Positions 1 through 11,900 of a stretch of 64,000 nucleotides of DNA are shown piece by piece. The stretch spans positions 1,550,001 through 1,614,000 of the forward strand of contig JBBMOL010000038.1 of assembly GCA_037954665.1 (NCBI GenBank), given 5' to 3'. The DNA is from Laguncularia racemosa (Eukaryota; Streptophyta; Magnoliopsida; Myrtales; Combretaceae). The position numbers were made by a program, and so were the translations under genes. The notes below the pieces were generated by a model. It saw nothing but the letters and a program-made list of their open reading frames with translations, ran no database searches and was not told the DNA's origin. Position 1 is the first letter of the stretch; each line of letters opens with the position of its first letter.

Positions 1-333
1 AGCAAATTTGAAATGAAAATGCACTTCCAATTCCAAAATTCTTAAGGAAACAACGAACACCAATCAACACTACTTCAACTTATGGAATTCTAAATAATGA
101 AATTCAATTCAAGACTTCCCTTTCTTCCAAGCACAATCAACTCACGACAAGATGAAGATTACAAAGGGTTAATTATGAAATTCCACTTCCAATTCCACAA
201 TGATAAGGTATATCACAACACAATCACATATAATTACTTCAATACCACTTCAAATAACTTTAATTAAGAAATGGAAGAACAAGAACCCTAAATCCCAAAT
301 TGAAAATCACGCAATTCCCTTCTCTAAATCCTT

Positions 334-1100
334 GCTCTGATACCAAAAATTATGATGTGCCAACAATCCAATTACAAGTACACAAAGCCAATTGAAGAAT
401 CAACTAAACAAAGTCCATAAAGTAGCGTGATTCCAATTTCCATGTGAACCCTAATTGCATGAAACAAATTGCTCTGATACCAAATAATGATGTGCTCAAG
501 GATCTCAATACCAATCCAAGAAAACAAACACAATTGATTCCAATTTCCAACTAAATGGCGTGAACCTTAGGTTGAAGAAGGAACCCTAATTGTGTGAAAC
601 AAGAACAAAATACGAATAACTAATTCCTTACTAGATATTAAACACCGGTTGGAATTAGGATCAACTTGTAATTTTGTTGATATTACTCACAACAAATCTA
701 AGTCCCACTCGCCACAACCTTAGAAGAAGTTGATAAAGGTCTTACGAAATAGAGAAAAGCCTCTCTTTTCACGTGAAAATGGCAGCTAAATGTATATCTC
801 AAAAGTCTACTTACAAAACCTAATAAGTTAGTATTTATACCCTACTTTAAAACAATGAAAATTACAACATTGCCAAATAGTTAAAACCGGTCTTATGAGC
901 CACTTGAGAACCAATTCTCCACGTGAAAATGAGGTGTAGATGGCCAGTTCTTCTCAAGATTAAAAATGCAAATGAAATGAAGGTCGGATCCACTTGTCTT
1001 TGTAGATTTAGTTTGATTCATAATGGCTTGTGATCTAATCATAAACCAATTGCCATTGTGCTTGGTCGTATTCTTGCAAAACCGAAAAAATGTACTTGCT
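334..1100 (-). mobile_element. Reversed LTR fragment with doubled primer-binding site
   Basis: On the minus strand the sequence reads LTR end ...cacatca, a short gap, then TGGTATCAGAGC, the primer-binding site complementary to initiator tRNA-Met. This occurs twice, at 334-345 and 471-482. The LTR-end/PBS arrangement matches the element at 9005-14167 (ggcatatca, gap, TGGTATCAGAGC). A TATA-like gtataaatac on the minus strand lies at about 832-841, followed by text like the LTR at 9409. The outer end near 1100 is not certain. Bases 1-333 look like the element's leader, cut by the window edge. Confidence 0.55.
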
Positions 1101-2640
1101 ACAATGTAAAGACAATTATTATAAGATAAATAAAGATAAAATGTGGATTTCTGGGCTCATTTATTCAAATAGGCTTCCCACTGTTGGATCCAGAGGTTTA
1201 ATTCCCATCAATCATTTCGATACATGATGCCATTAGAGATAACGTCACATACCAATCATTGAGGTGCCACCTCGAGATCACCAACCTTCTCTTGGTTCCT
1301 TAGGGCCCAACTAAGCATAATCACATACAGTCGGTTACATTCATTTTTCATATCAATTTATATTAAATTACATTTCTAACCTAACATGCACATGCAACAA
1401 ACATAGTATACATGTACCTGATAAATAGTGAATGATTCCTCCACACTCCTGTAATCTCTTAGTCTTCAAATCTATTCAAATCCACAATTACATAAACATA
1501 GAATTACAAGTGAATGAAATACAATGGAATAATGAGTGTCCTAAAACAACGCGACCATGCGAGTGGTCATGTGGTGGAACATGGGAGAGAACGTAGCTAT
1601 ATTAGTGGTTGTATACCTTTTTATGTATTTTTATAATTAGACATGCCTAAGTACACGGGCATGTCTAGTGACCATGCACCGTTTTGTACACATTTGTGCT
1701 TCGTCATGGGCAAGTACACAGGTGTGTACCTGGCTGTGTAGTACATTATTCCATTGTGAACCCCTTTTTCCTCTTTACCAATCGTTCCCTCACCTAATTT
1801 CTATGAATCTAAGTTTGATTGATCAATTTAATTTGCTGATCCTAATACATTACGAGGATTTATGCACTTGTTTCAAATCATTATTGAGATCCTCGAATCA
1901 CCTGTTCCTACACCTGTTTCGTCTTACTCGTTGTTCTGAATTCTAATAATGTGTTACCCAATTTACTTTGAGCTATGAATCCATGATTTAATGCATGTAT
2001 CTTAGTGATCGAAACCTTTACTTAGGAAAAAGAGGTTGATTTTTACTTAGTTCTGTTAGGTCACCTTGTAAGTCTTTAAAAGGGTTTTTGTGATTACAAA
2101 TGTGCAAATGAGAAAAGGAGAGTATTAAGTCAAGTAGGAGTTTAAATATCTTGACTCTGAATTGACCAAATTGTCCTCGCCACTTTAGGCTATTTACACA
2201 TGAATTTTGTATTGTATATACTCACATAAAGATATATAATAATACATATCTATCTCATGTAAGGTCTACCTTGTTCTTGCCCCAGTTTTAGTTTGATCTT
2301 TTGAGAAGAATGATGCGTCGCAAGGCATGTGGTTTAATTACTTTAGGATTAGAGAAGACAGTTATTAAAGAAGTGAAATGGATTCTTTAATATGTTTATA
2401 CCAGTGTGCTTGTATGTTTTCAGGTGCAAATACTCTATTTTAACTTTGGCCTATCTACAACATGATGGATTGAACCTCGTATTAGATGAAGTGACAAAAA
2501 TCATAATTCATGTGGGCGACTGTAATTTTTCTTAGAAAATATCTCAACGTATTTAACCGGCTAGCAACATTCAATCAGAAACGTCAGTATGCACAACACT
2601 GGTGTTACTCACCACTTGTACATCTACGTCGCCGGTAATT
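1101..2640. other. Non-coding spacer 3' of the MATE gene, probably LTR-derived
   Basis: No coding region is convincing here. Around 1545-1740 there is a cluster of motifs such as agtacacgggcatgtc and gtcatgggcaagtacac. They recur near 46900 and 50320-50830, next to the Athila-like material, so this part is probably an old gypsy LTR or spacer. No element ends were found. Confidence 0.35.
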
Positions 2641-2857
2641 AGACTACCATGGCCCAATCTATGCGGTACCAAAAATTTGAGCCTAAAGTCATGAAAACAA
2701 TAATCAGACTATGACCATATTGCGAGTTTGATCTCGCAGGAGACTGCAATCTTTTGGATATGCATAGCCGCCGCTTCGATGATAATATGACCATCGAATA
2801 AGAAATCTCATCGCAGTACGTTGTCAATGGCAAAACGGAGCTCCAATTTGGATCGAT

Positions 2858-2944
2858 CTACATCTCTTGTTTGTTGTCACTACCATCCTCAGCGTCTGGT
2901 TTCGGGTTCGAATATTTTTCTACTCTTTTGCTTGCATTTTCTGC
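2858..2944 (-). CDS. MATE gene exon 8 (C-terminal tail, residues 478-505, and stop)
   Basis: Acceptor tacgcag|GCAGAA, then 28 codons and a TAG at 2858-2860. It continues WEKE with AENASKRVEKYS and a polar tail rich in D, K and Q, as expected for the cytosolic C terminus of plant MATE proteins. A second possible acceptor four bases further in runs into a stop after six codons, so I rejected it. Intron 7 is 98 bases. Confidence 0.9.
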   Translation of the reverse strand, partial: AENASKRVEKYSNPKPDAEDGSDNKQEM

Positions 2945-5900
2945 CTGCGTAGTCAATATATATAGTGTGTATGTTACTACCTGGTGTTATGAACCTGATG
3001 AACGATTCAACAATACCAAAATAAGATTTCACATTCGTTTACCTCCTTCTCCCAGTCGCATCTTATGGTTATAATGGCTAATATCACAGTTTGAATAGCT
3101 GTTCCCCCGAATATCATCCCGCCCCATATGCCCTGGATTGTAAAGAATCATATGTTAAAAAATAAATTCGAAATATAAATGTTACGGATATTGAAAAATA
3201 GATTTTAAAAGCACGTTTTTAAACATTTAGGGGTTTTAAATATTTAATTTCAAGAAAGAACAAAAATAGAGAAGGTGAATATATCTGTAGTTTATCTTAA
3301 AATCAGTGGTTTAACAAGCTCATAATCCCAAGTTTAAGTATAAAACAAATCCGAGTGTCTTTTGAGCTCCTGTAAAACTTCAACTTGTAATATATATATA
3401 ACTTCTGAAAATAGTCAAATCTAATTAAGTTCAATCAAAACCAGCTTAAACTTATGGGATACCGTTTTGAAAATCTGACCATACAAAATGATGAAGGCAA
3501 GCTAGTAAACTTACCATGACACCAAGTTTGAAGACCCATCCCATCAGGAATCCAAGAGGTAGCCCAATGACGTAGTAGCAGCCCAGATTTATATACGCAA
3601 CGTGCGCTTGCCAACCAGATCCAACTGCAACTCCTGCAATAATCAAACAAAAAAAATTGTAAAGCTTGGACTAATAATAAATAACGTAATTCCATTCTCC
3701 ATAAGAAAAGAAAAGAGCACCAATAATAATTTCGAGTTGATGTAACAAAAAAGATTTTGAAGTATGATCAGCTAATTTTGCAGTACTTCCTACTGATTGT
3801 TGTAATTGATATAATAATAATAATAAAAAAATGAATGCTAGCAATGATTTGTTAGGATATGTTTGTTACTTTTGGTACTCTGTCAATAAAGATCTTTAAT
3901 TCATGCTTATTTGTTTTAGTCCTTGATAGGCTTATGCATCTTATTTTTAGCTTAGTCTGTTATGTATGGCTATATATATAGCCATGGTTCCTCAGCTTTT
4001 AATAATATACAAATTTCCTTCCATAGTTCTTTTGTCTTTCATAAGTTTTAATATTTGGTATTAGAGCTAATATTAAAGCAGTAGTTTTCAAAGTGTTTTA
4101 TAGTCAAATATGACAACAAAAAGTTCTTTCATGCAACCAGCAGTGCCAAAATTTGATGGGCACTACTAGGCATTGCTTATGGAAAACTTTCTATGTTTAA
4201 AGGAGCACTAGGGCTTGGTGGAAAATGGAATTCCTACAATAGTAGAAGGTGTTGTTTTGTCGAATGCACAGAGGAAAAATATTGAAGATCAAAAGCTGAA
4301 ACACTCAGAAGCAAAGAACTATCTATTTCAAGCATTAGATTATTTTGTCTTGAAGACAATCCTTAAAAGGATGCTGCAAAAGACACATGGGATTCTATGA
4401 AGTAGAAATATCAAGGTACAACACGAGTCAAGTGTGCACATTTGCAAGCACTTTGAAAAGAGTTTATAGTTCTTTACATGAAAGTTGGAGAAACAGTGAA
4501 TGAGTATTTTGCTCGAACTCTTACCATTGCTAATAGGATGAAAGAAAATGGTGACAATATGAGAGATTTTGCTATTGTTGAAAAGATTTTGAGATACTTG
4601 ACTCCCAAATTTGATTATGTTGTGTGTTCCATTGAGGAGTCCAAGGATACAAGCACATTAACCATTGATGAGCTGTAGAGTGGTTTGCTTGTGCATGAAC
4701 ATTACATGAATTCTCTTGTTGAAGAAGGGCATGCCTTAAAGATTTCTCATGGAGATTACTCTATAGGAAGGGGTTGAGGTAATGGAAGAGGTAGAGGAAG
4801 GGGACATGGAAGGAAAAACAAGGCAACAGTGGAGTGCTATAATTGTCACAAACTTGGGCACTTTCAATGGGAATGCCTAAGGAAGGAGAAATTGGCTAAC
4901 TATGCAAAGACATAAGAAGAGATGTTATCGATGGCATACATAGATACAGACATCAATGAAGAAGATATGTGGTTCTTGAACCGATCAAGCCTATTTCAAA
5001 CAACAAAAAGAGGTATCTAATCACTTTCATTAATGATTTCAATAGAAAATTATAGTTGTATTTCTTGGTACAGAAATTAGAAGCCTTTGCTATTTTTAAG
5101 AGATTTAAGATTCATGTTGAAAAAGAAACAAGCTCTTCTATTAGAAGTTTGCATATAGATCGAAGTGGAGAGTTTACATCCCATGAGTTCACTTGTTTTT
5201 GTGATGTGAAAGGTATAAAAAGACAATTGGCAACTGCATATATGCTATAACAAAACGGAGTCATGGAGAGAAATAATAGAACCGTTATGAATATGGTTTG
5301 TAGCATGTTCTAAAATGGAAAATTGCTTAAACTTTTTGGCTTGAAATAGTTAATTGGACACTACATGTCTTGAATTGAAGTCCCACATTGGTAGTAAAAG
5401 ACAAGACACTAGAGGAAGCATGGAGTGGAGTTAGGGCTTCTATTGAATATTTTAGAGTTTTTGGTTGTATTTCTTATGTTTATGTACTTGACAAAAAAAG
5501 AACTAAGTTGGATGATAAAAGTTTATAGTGTATCCAGCCAGGAGTTAGTGAGGAGTTAAAGGCATATAGACTTTATGATCTAATCTCACAAAAGACTATA
5601 ATAAGTAGAGATGTTATGCTTGAAAAAGACAAGTGTTGGGATTAAGATAAAAAGTATGAAGAGGTCATTATGCATGATTTGGAGTCGGACAATTATGAAG
5701 AGGAAGTAGCTATTGGTTTTGAGGATGAAGATAGGTATGAATATAATCTTTAATGGTGAAGAAGAACTAGAGGAAAATCTATCTGTTGACTCTTTTACTA
5801 AAGAAAATTCTTCTAGTTTAAATGAAAGGAGGATTAGGGTACTTCTGGTTTAGATAAGAGATCATATAATAGGTGGAGGGCTTTCTAAAGAGGAAGCTTA

Positions 5901-8900
5901 TAATGTCATGTTCATAGCTATAGACCTTATTCACTTTGAGGATGCCGTGAAAAGTGAAAAATGGAGGCAAGCTATAGATGCAAAAATTGAAGCAATAGGG
6001 AAGAATGGTACATGTGAATTGACAGGAATTACTTAAAGGAGGAAAAACAATAGGAGTCAAATGAATCTCTAAGACTAAGCTTGATGAAAATGGAGAAGTA
6101 AATAGATATAAGGTTAGCCTTGTAGCAAAGGGGTATGCTCAACAACATAGGGTAGACTATATTGAAGTATTTGCACTTGTGGCATGTAAGGAGGCAATTT
6201 GATTGGTAATAGCACTTGTGGCTCAATGAGGATGGCTTATATACCAACTAGACAAGAAGTCTGCATTTTTGAATGGGGAGTTGCAAGCAAAATGTTTTTT
6301 GTGGAACAACTATGTGGTTATGTGCAAAAGAGAGATGAACGTAAGGTCTATAAGTTAAAGAAAGCATTTTGTAGGATTAAGGATATTTCATGAAGGAAAG
6401 TTTTGAAAAGTGTGACTATGAGCATACTTTGGTCATCAAAACAAGAAAAGGTGGCAAAATGTTAATTATAAGTCTATTTGTTGATGATCTCATTTTTATT
6501 AGTAATGATGATCTAATGCTTGTAGAATTAAAAAAAAAAATTGCATGAAGCTTGAGTTTGACATGACAGATCTTGGAAAGATGAGGTATTTTCTTAGTTC
6601 GGAAGTCTTACAAAGATTTGATGGAAGTTTTATCAACCAAAAGAAGTATGCATTAGAAGCTTTGCAAAGATTTGGGATGGATAAAAGTAACTCTGTTCAT
6701 AACCTAATTGTTTCAGGCTTCAAGCTCATGAAAGATATAGGTGGAGTGAAGGTAGACAAAACATATTATAAATAGATTGTAAGTAGCCTCATGTTTCTCA
6801 CAGCAACTCAACTAGATATGGTGTTTGTAGTAAGTCTTATTAATAAGTCCATGGAGAATCCTATCGAGCTTCATTTATAGGTGGCAAAAAGGGTATTGAG
6901 ATATTTGAAGGGAACAACTAAGTTTGGAATATTTTATAAGAGGATAGGGGATAATGAACTTGCTACTAACGTAGATAGTGATTATGTTAGGGATTTGGAA
7001 GATAGGAAGAGCACATCATATTATGTGTTTTTATTGAGTTTTGGTGTTATATCTAGGTCATAAAAAAAAAAAAAAGGCCAGTAGTAAGTTTATCTACTAC
7101 AAAGGCAAAATTTATTGTTGTTGCTTCTTGTACATGCCAAGTAGTTTGGTTAAAGCGAGTATTATAAAAGTTGGACCATAATCAAGGCAAGACAACTATG
7201 ATTCATTGTGATAATAGTTTTGCAATCAAGCTATAAAAAAAATCCAGTAATGCATGGTTGTAGTAAGCATATAGATGTGTGATTTCATTTTCTTTGAGAG
7301 CTCACAAAGGAAGGTTATGAGGGATTGGTACATTGTGATACATAAGAACAACTGGCTAATACAATGAACAAACCACTCAGGCTAGATATTTTCTTGAAGT
7401 TTTAAGGCCTTTGGGGCATTTTTTTTTTAGTTTAGTGTAAATAATTACTTATAACATTCAATTTAGGGGGGGAATTTTTAGGATACGTTTGTTAGTTTTG
7501 ATACTCTACTAATAAAGATCTGTATTTTATGGGATTCATGTTTATCTATTTTATTTCTTGATAGACTTATGCATCTTATTTTTAGCTTTGTTTGTTATGT
7601 ATGGCTATATATATAGCCATGGTTCCTTAGCTTTGGATAATATGCAAATTTCCTTCCATATTTCTTTTTTCTTTCATAAGTTTTAACACAATTTGGTCAT
7701 AAAAACCATAGCTACCATAAGTTTCTATCTTATTTTATTTTTCTCTTTTCAATAGTTACATAAATATAACATTTTATGCCCAAAAAATCAAACGAAGTTA
7801 ATACATCTTTAAAATTGTGTTGCTACATTAAATAGTAAGTTACTATTAAATGATAAATTAGTTAATACAAATGGATTTCAAATTATATTATACCAATAAA
7901 TGTAATAACTAAACTCTCATATTACATTTTCTCTCACCTTTCTCTCACTTACATTCCACTATATACAATCAAATCTCTAGCAAAGTGCTTTGTATCAAAA
8001 TAGAGGTTGTATATATTCTAGATGAACGAAAAGTTTTCATTAAGGTAATATATTTCTAAGTCTTAAATTAATGAATTTCATATATATATATATTATGTAT
8101 ATATATGAAGTTTGAAAATGATGATTGGATAATGATATTATTGTGCTCACTAATGGCTTTGTTCTTAGGTTTAGAGACTTTGATCAATAGAAAAGACAAC
8201 TTGTCATTATAAGAAGTTGAAAACAATTTGTACAGCAAGAATCAAATAGACCATGAGATAGAATTCCTAGAAAGGGAAATTGCTAGCAACCAAGCTGTAA
8301 GAGATCAATGGTCATAGTGATTATAAAGGCAAGTCTAGGAACTTGATGGAAATCTCATTAGATCTAAGAATTAGCTTTGAACTATAAATTATAAGACAAT
8401 TTTGATAGTCTTAGTTCAATATTTGTTAGAACATCTTATAATATATACCATTAAATAAACGTTAGTATCAAAACCTAGGATGAATAGATAACAAGGAAAG
8501 AAAGAAGATAACAAAAAGAAAAAAAAAAGAAAAAAAAAAAGAAGACAAGAAAAGCTAAAGCTAGCTAGGTTGATCAAGAATCTCATCTAGTAGGTAGACC
8601 ATACCTATGACCAAGTTGACTATACTAGTTAGTTAGATGTTTAAATTGAACAATTCCTTTTATATATCTAAATTGCACAATTTCACAATTACTAATTTAA
8701 ACTAATTAAAGGACCTACTAAAGTTAGAATACACTTATAAATAGAAAGAAGAAATTAAGAATTAGATTATTTAAATTATTTTTATTGGAATATCATGAAG
8801 ATAAAGGACTAAGTAATGGTTTTCAAGAACAAAAAAGGTAGTAATTATGCTATTGTTTGCATGTGTGCACTTTGAGGATTTTGGAAAATAATTAACAAAT

Positions 8901-11900
8901 ATTTAGCCTTTAATAAAGGCATGTGTTGGTTGTGTTTGAGCTTTGAGTCTTGATCTATGGAAAAGCCATCATAGACTAGGGCTATTAGCCATGTTAAGAC
9001 TAACTAATGGGAAATTTTCCGGCACCATAAATGCTCTAAGAACTCGATTTGGATGATGATCCAAATCGCTCATATTTCACTTTATTTCTTTTATCTAATA
9101 AATATTTGAGTAATAATCTTACAGATACAATAATATTTCTCTATGAGATGCTAAATGACTTACATTAGTTGATGACCATGGGATATTATTAGATTTGCAT
9201 CCAAAGGCCCGCTGCGATTGATTTCACTTCGAAGCATTGGCACTTGAAGATTTATATTATTTTTGTACTTCGTAATTTTTATTGGACCATTCTATGTTGT
9301 AATTTTCTTTTGGGACACTTTCATTTGTTTGTAATTTTCATTTAGGACCGGCCACCTTAAAAGTGACATAGTTGTAATTTTGTGAACTTTCTAACCCTAA
9401 AGAGAGCAAGTATAAATACTTGCTTAAGTAGGGTTTCGAGGAAGCCAATTTTCAGAACAAACACTTCACTTTCACGTAAGAGAACTTAGGGTTTCCTAGT
9501 TCAATTTTCTTTTATCAATTTCAATCTTAAGAGTTGAGATTGTGGCAAGTGCAACACTTGAAATTGTGAGTCATATCAATTTCAAATTGTTGTGTTTCCC
9601 TTTCTTATCTAGTGTGTAATATCTAAGGTTGAATTGGAACATTTCTTGGTCAGATTTGATTAAGTTTTTATTCGAATTAGTGAGCTTGTTTGAAGTAGTT
9701 GTCACACTTGTTATTCATCAATAATTGCTTATCATTGTTAATGTGAATTGCATTTTCTATAAAAAGGGGGATCATGGTTGTGCTTTTGCTAAATATTCTT
9801 GAAGTTCACGTGATATTTCAAGTTTGATTAGTGTGTATTGAGGGATTTGATTCATTGTGGTGGATTAGTTCATTATTTATTGACTTTGGATCTCTTTGCA
9901 CCCATTAGGAATCACACAAATTCCTAGCTTATTGAACTGGAATTGTTTGATTGCATTTAGGGTTGGTTTTTGTTCCATTTGATTGTGCTTAATCCCCTTT
10001 TAGGCATATCATCTTTTTGGTATCAGAGCTTGAGGTTGTGAGAAGGGTTGTTTGAATTTAAATTTCGGAAATTTAGGGTTCATGTTCTAACATCTTCAAT
10101 TTCGAAATTGGGAGTAAATTGAATTTGTTGTAGTTGTTTGAAGTGGCGTAAATTGTCTTGAGTAGAAGTTGAATTTGCTGAATGTTGGAGTGAGTTTTGA
10201 TTACTTGTTGAAGCTTCTTTGTTGTGGACTTCACCGTAGAGAAAGAGGAAAGTAGTGCATTTTGAATGCAATTTCGGAAGTGCAATTGTGTAGAGAGAAA
10301 AATTGTGATCCTTACATTGTTTGTTTTAGAAAATTAAAGGAGTAATTGAGCATTTCTAGATTTGAGTAGTGTGGAAGAATTGGAAATTATTTGATTTTCA
10401 AAACAAACATTAAGATTGAAGAAGTTAATGTATGGTTATTTGAATTTGAAAAATTACTTCTTACCAATTGTAGAAGGGTTACAATTATGAAGTGGAATTG
10501 TATAGTGTGTGCATTTTCAGAAATTGGAGGAATCACAATTGTCATTTTTAGATTTGAAATCAGAATTGAAGTGTACATTAAGAAGTTTATTTAAAATTTC
10601 AAAACACACATTAAGCCATAGTTAATTGTGTGTCATTTGGATTTGAAATAGCTTCTTACCATTTGTGGAATCTTGCACTTATTGAGCTCATTTGAATTTG
10701 AAATTTGAGTTTCCTTTGTTGAAGTTGCGGTTTGCAACTTGAATAGAAGTGGAGAAGTTGAAGTGTAGAAGAGTGTGTATGTGTATGTTGTGTTTTGTAA
10801 AATTTATTGAAAAGTATGTGCATTTGGTGTGGGTTTTGGTGTGTGTAATATAGTGAATTGTTGTTGGTGGTGTGAATTGGTGGAACCCTAAGTAAGAGTA
10901 GTAAAGTGGCGGTAGATTTTGATTATTTTGTATTTGTTGAGGTGTTGCACATTGTGGTTATTTGTAGTATGGAATCAATGCAAGAAAAGGAAGGTTTGAG
11001 TAGTAGAATTTGAATTCAAACAAGTCATTAAAGTGTGAAAGTAATTGACTAGTTACTTAAGCACTTGCAGTTAAATTTAATTTTAACTACTTAAAAGTAG
11101 TTGTGTATGTAATTCATTTATTGAACTTTACTTGGAGTACTAAATTATTTCCTTATGCCTATAATTCTTTTTGAAATGTAAACCATTGCATTATTGTGGT
11201 TGTTAAACGTATGGGTTGGTGTTGTTGAAGGAGTGTGCTGAAATTTTGGAATTACTTCTTAAATCACAACATGTCCAACGAAAGTGTGAATGGGGGAATT
11301 GGCAATGAAGCCAATAGCCAGGTTGGTGGAGGTCAGGGTCATAATATTGCAGATAGGAGGACTTTGGAAGAACAACTCCAGGATTTTACTACCATAGTTG
11401 CTACTTTGGCAACTAGGATTGATAGGATGACATTACCACAACCACCTGTGGTTAACCTTCAAGCACCACCTTAGGTAGCTCCATAAAACCTTCAGAGAGA
11501 TAGAGTAGTGGGAGATGGAAATCTAAATAGAAGGATGGATGGGGATCATCATCCTTATAGGGAAGAAAGGGATGACAACTTTAGGGTTAATTCATATCAG
11601 AATAGGGATTTCAAGCCACCTCGAGGACTGGAGTATGTGAAGCTGCAGATGCCCTCTTATGATGGCAAGGGATTAGCTGATGATTATTTAGACTGGGAGG
11701 ACAAGGTTAAGGGTCTCTTTTAATGTTATGAGATTGATGATAATACTAGAGTTCGATTGGCTACTGTCGAGATTACAGGATACGCTGCACTATGGTGGAA
11801 CAATTTGATTATCAACAGGCGTAGGGATGGGGAGGCTAAGATTCAAACATGGAGGGATATGAAAAGGGTGTTAAGAAAAAGATTTATTCTTGAACACTAC

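Larger units (their letters stand above)
3850..7688 (+). mobile_element. Decayed Ty1/copia retrotransposon with both LTRs
   Basis: The left LTR (about 3850-4053) starts tgttaggata and ends ttttaata. The right LTR (about 7476-7688) starts ttttaggata and ends ttttaaca. They share long blocks, including atggctatatatatagccat, but differ by many changes and indels. A primer-binding site, TTGGTATTAGAGC, follows the left LTR at about 4055, and a purine tract (aggggggggaa, 7465-7474) precedes the right one. No clean target duplication is visible (tgatt against caatt). It lies in antisense orientation within MATE intron 5. Confidence 0.85.

Noticed and set aside
2639..2833. 64-codon minus-strand ORF as the last MATE exon
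   Set aside because: Its frame and sequence do not continue the WEKE tail. The exon at 2858-2944 gives the expected continuation and a proper acceptor.
3435..3695. Exon 6 read as a separate small minus-strand gene
   Set aside because: The open frames there are the exon plus read-through into introns. Canonical splice sites and family alignment place it inside the MATE gene.
3845..7693. Target duplication for the older copia element (tgatt/caatt)
   Set aside because: Only three of five bases agree, which is no better than chance in AT-rich DNA.
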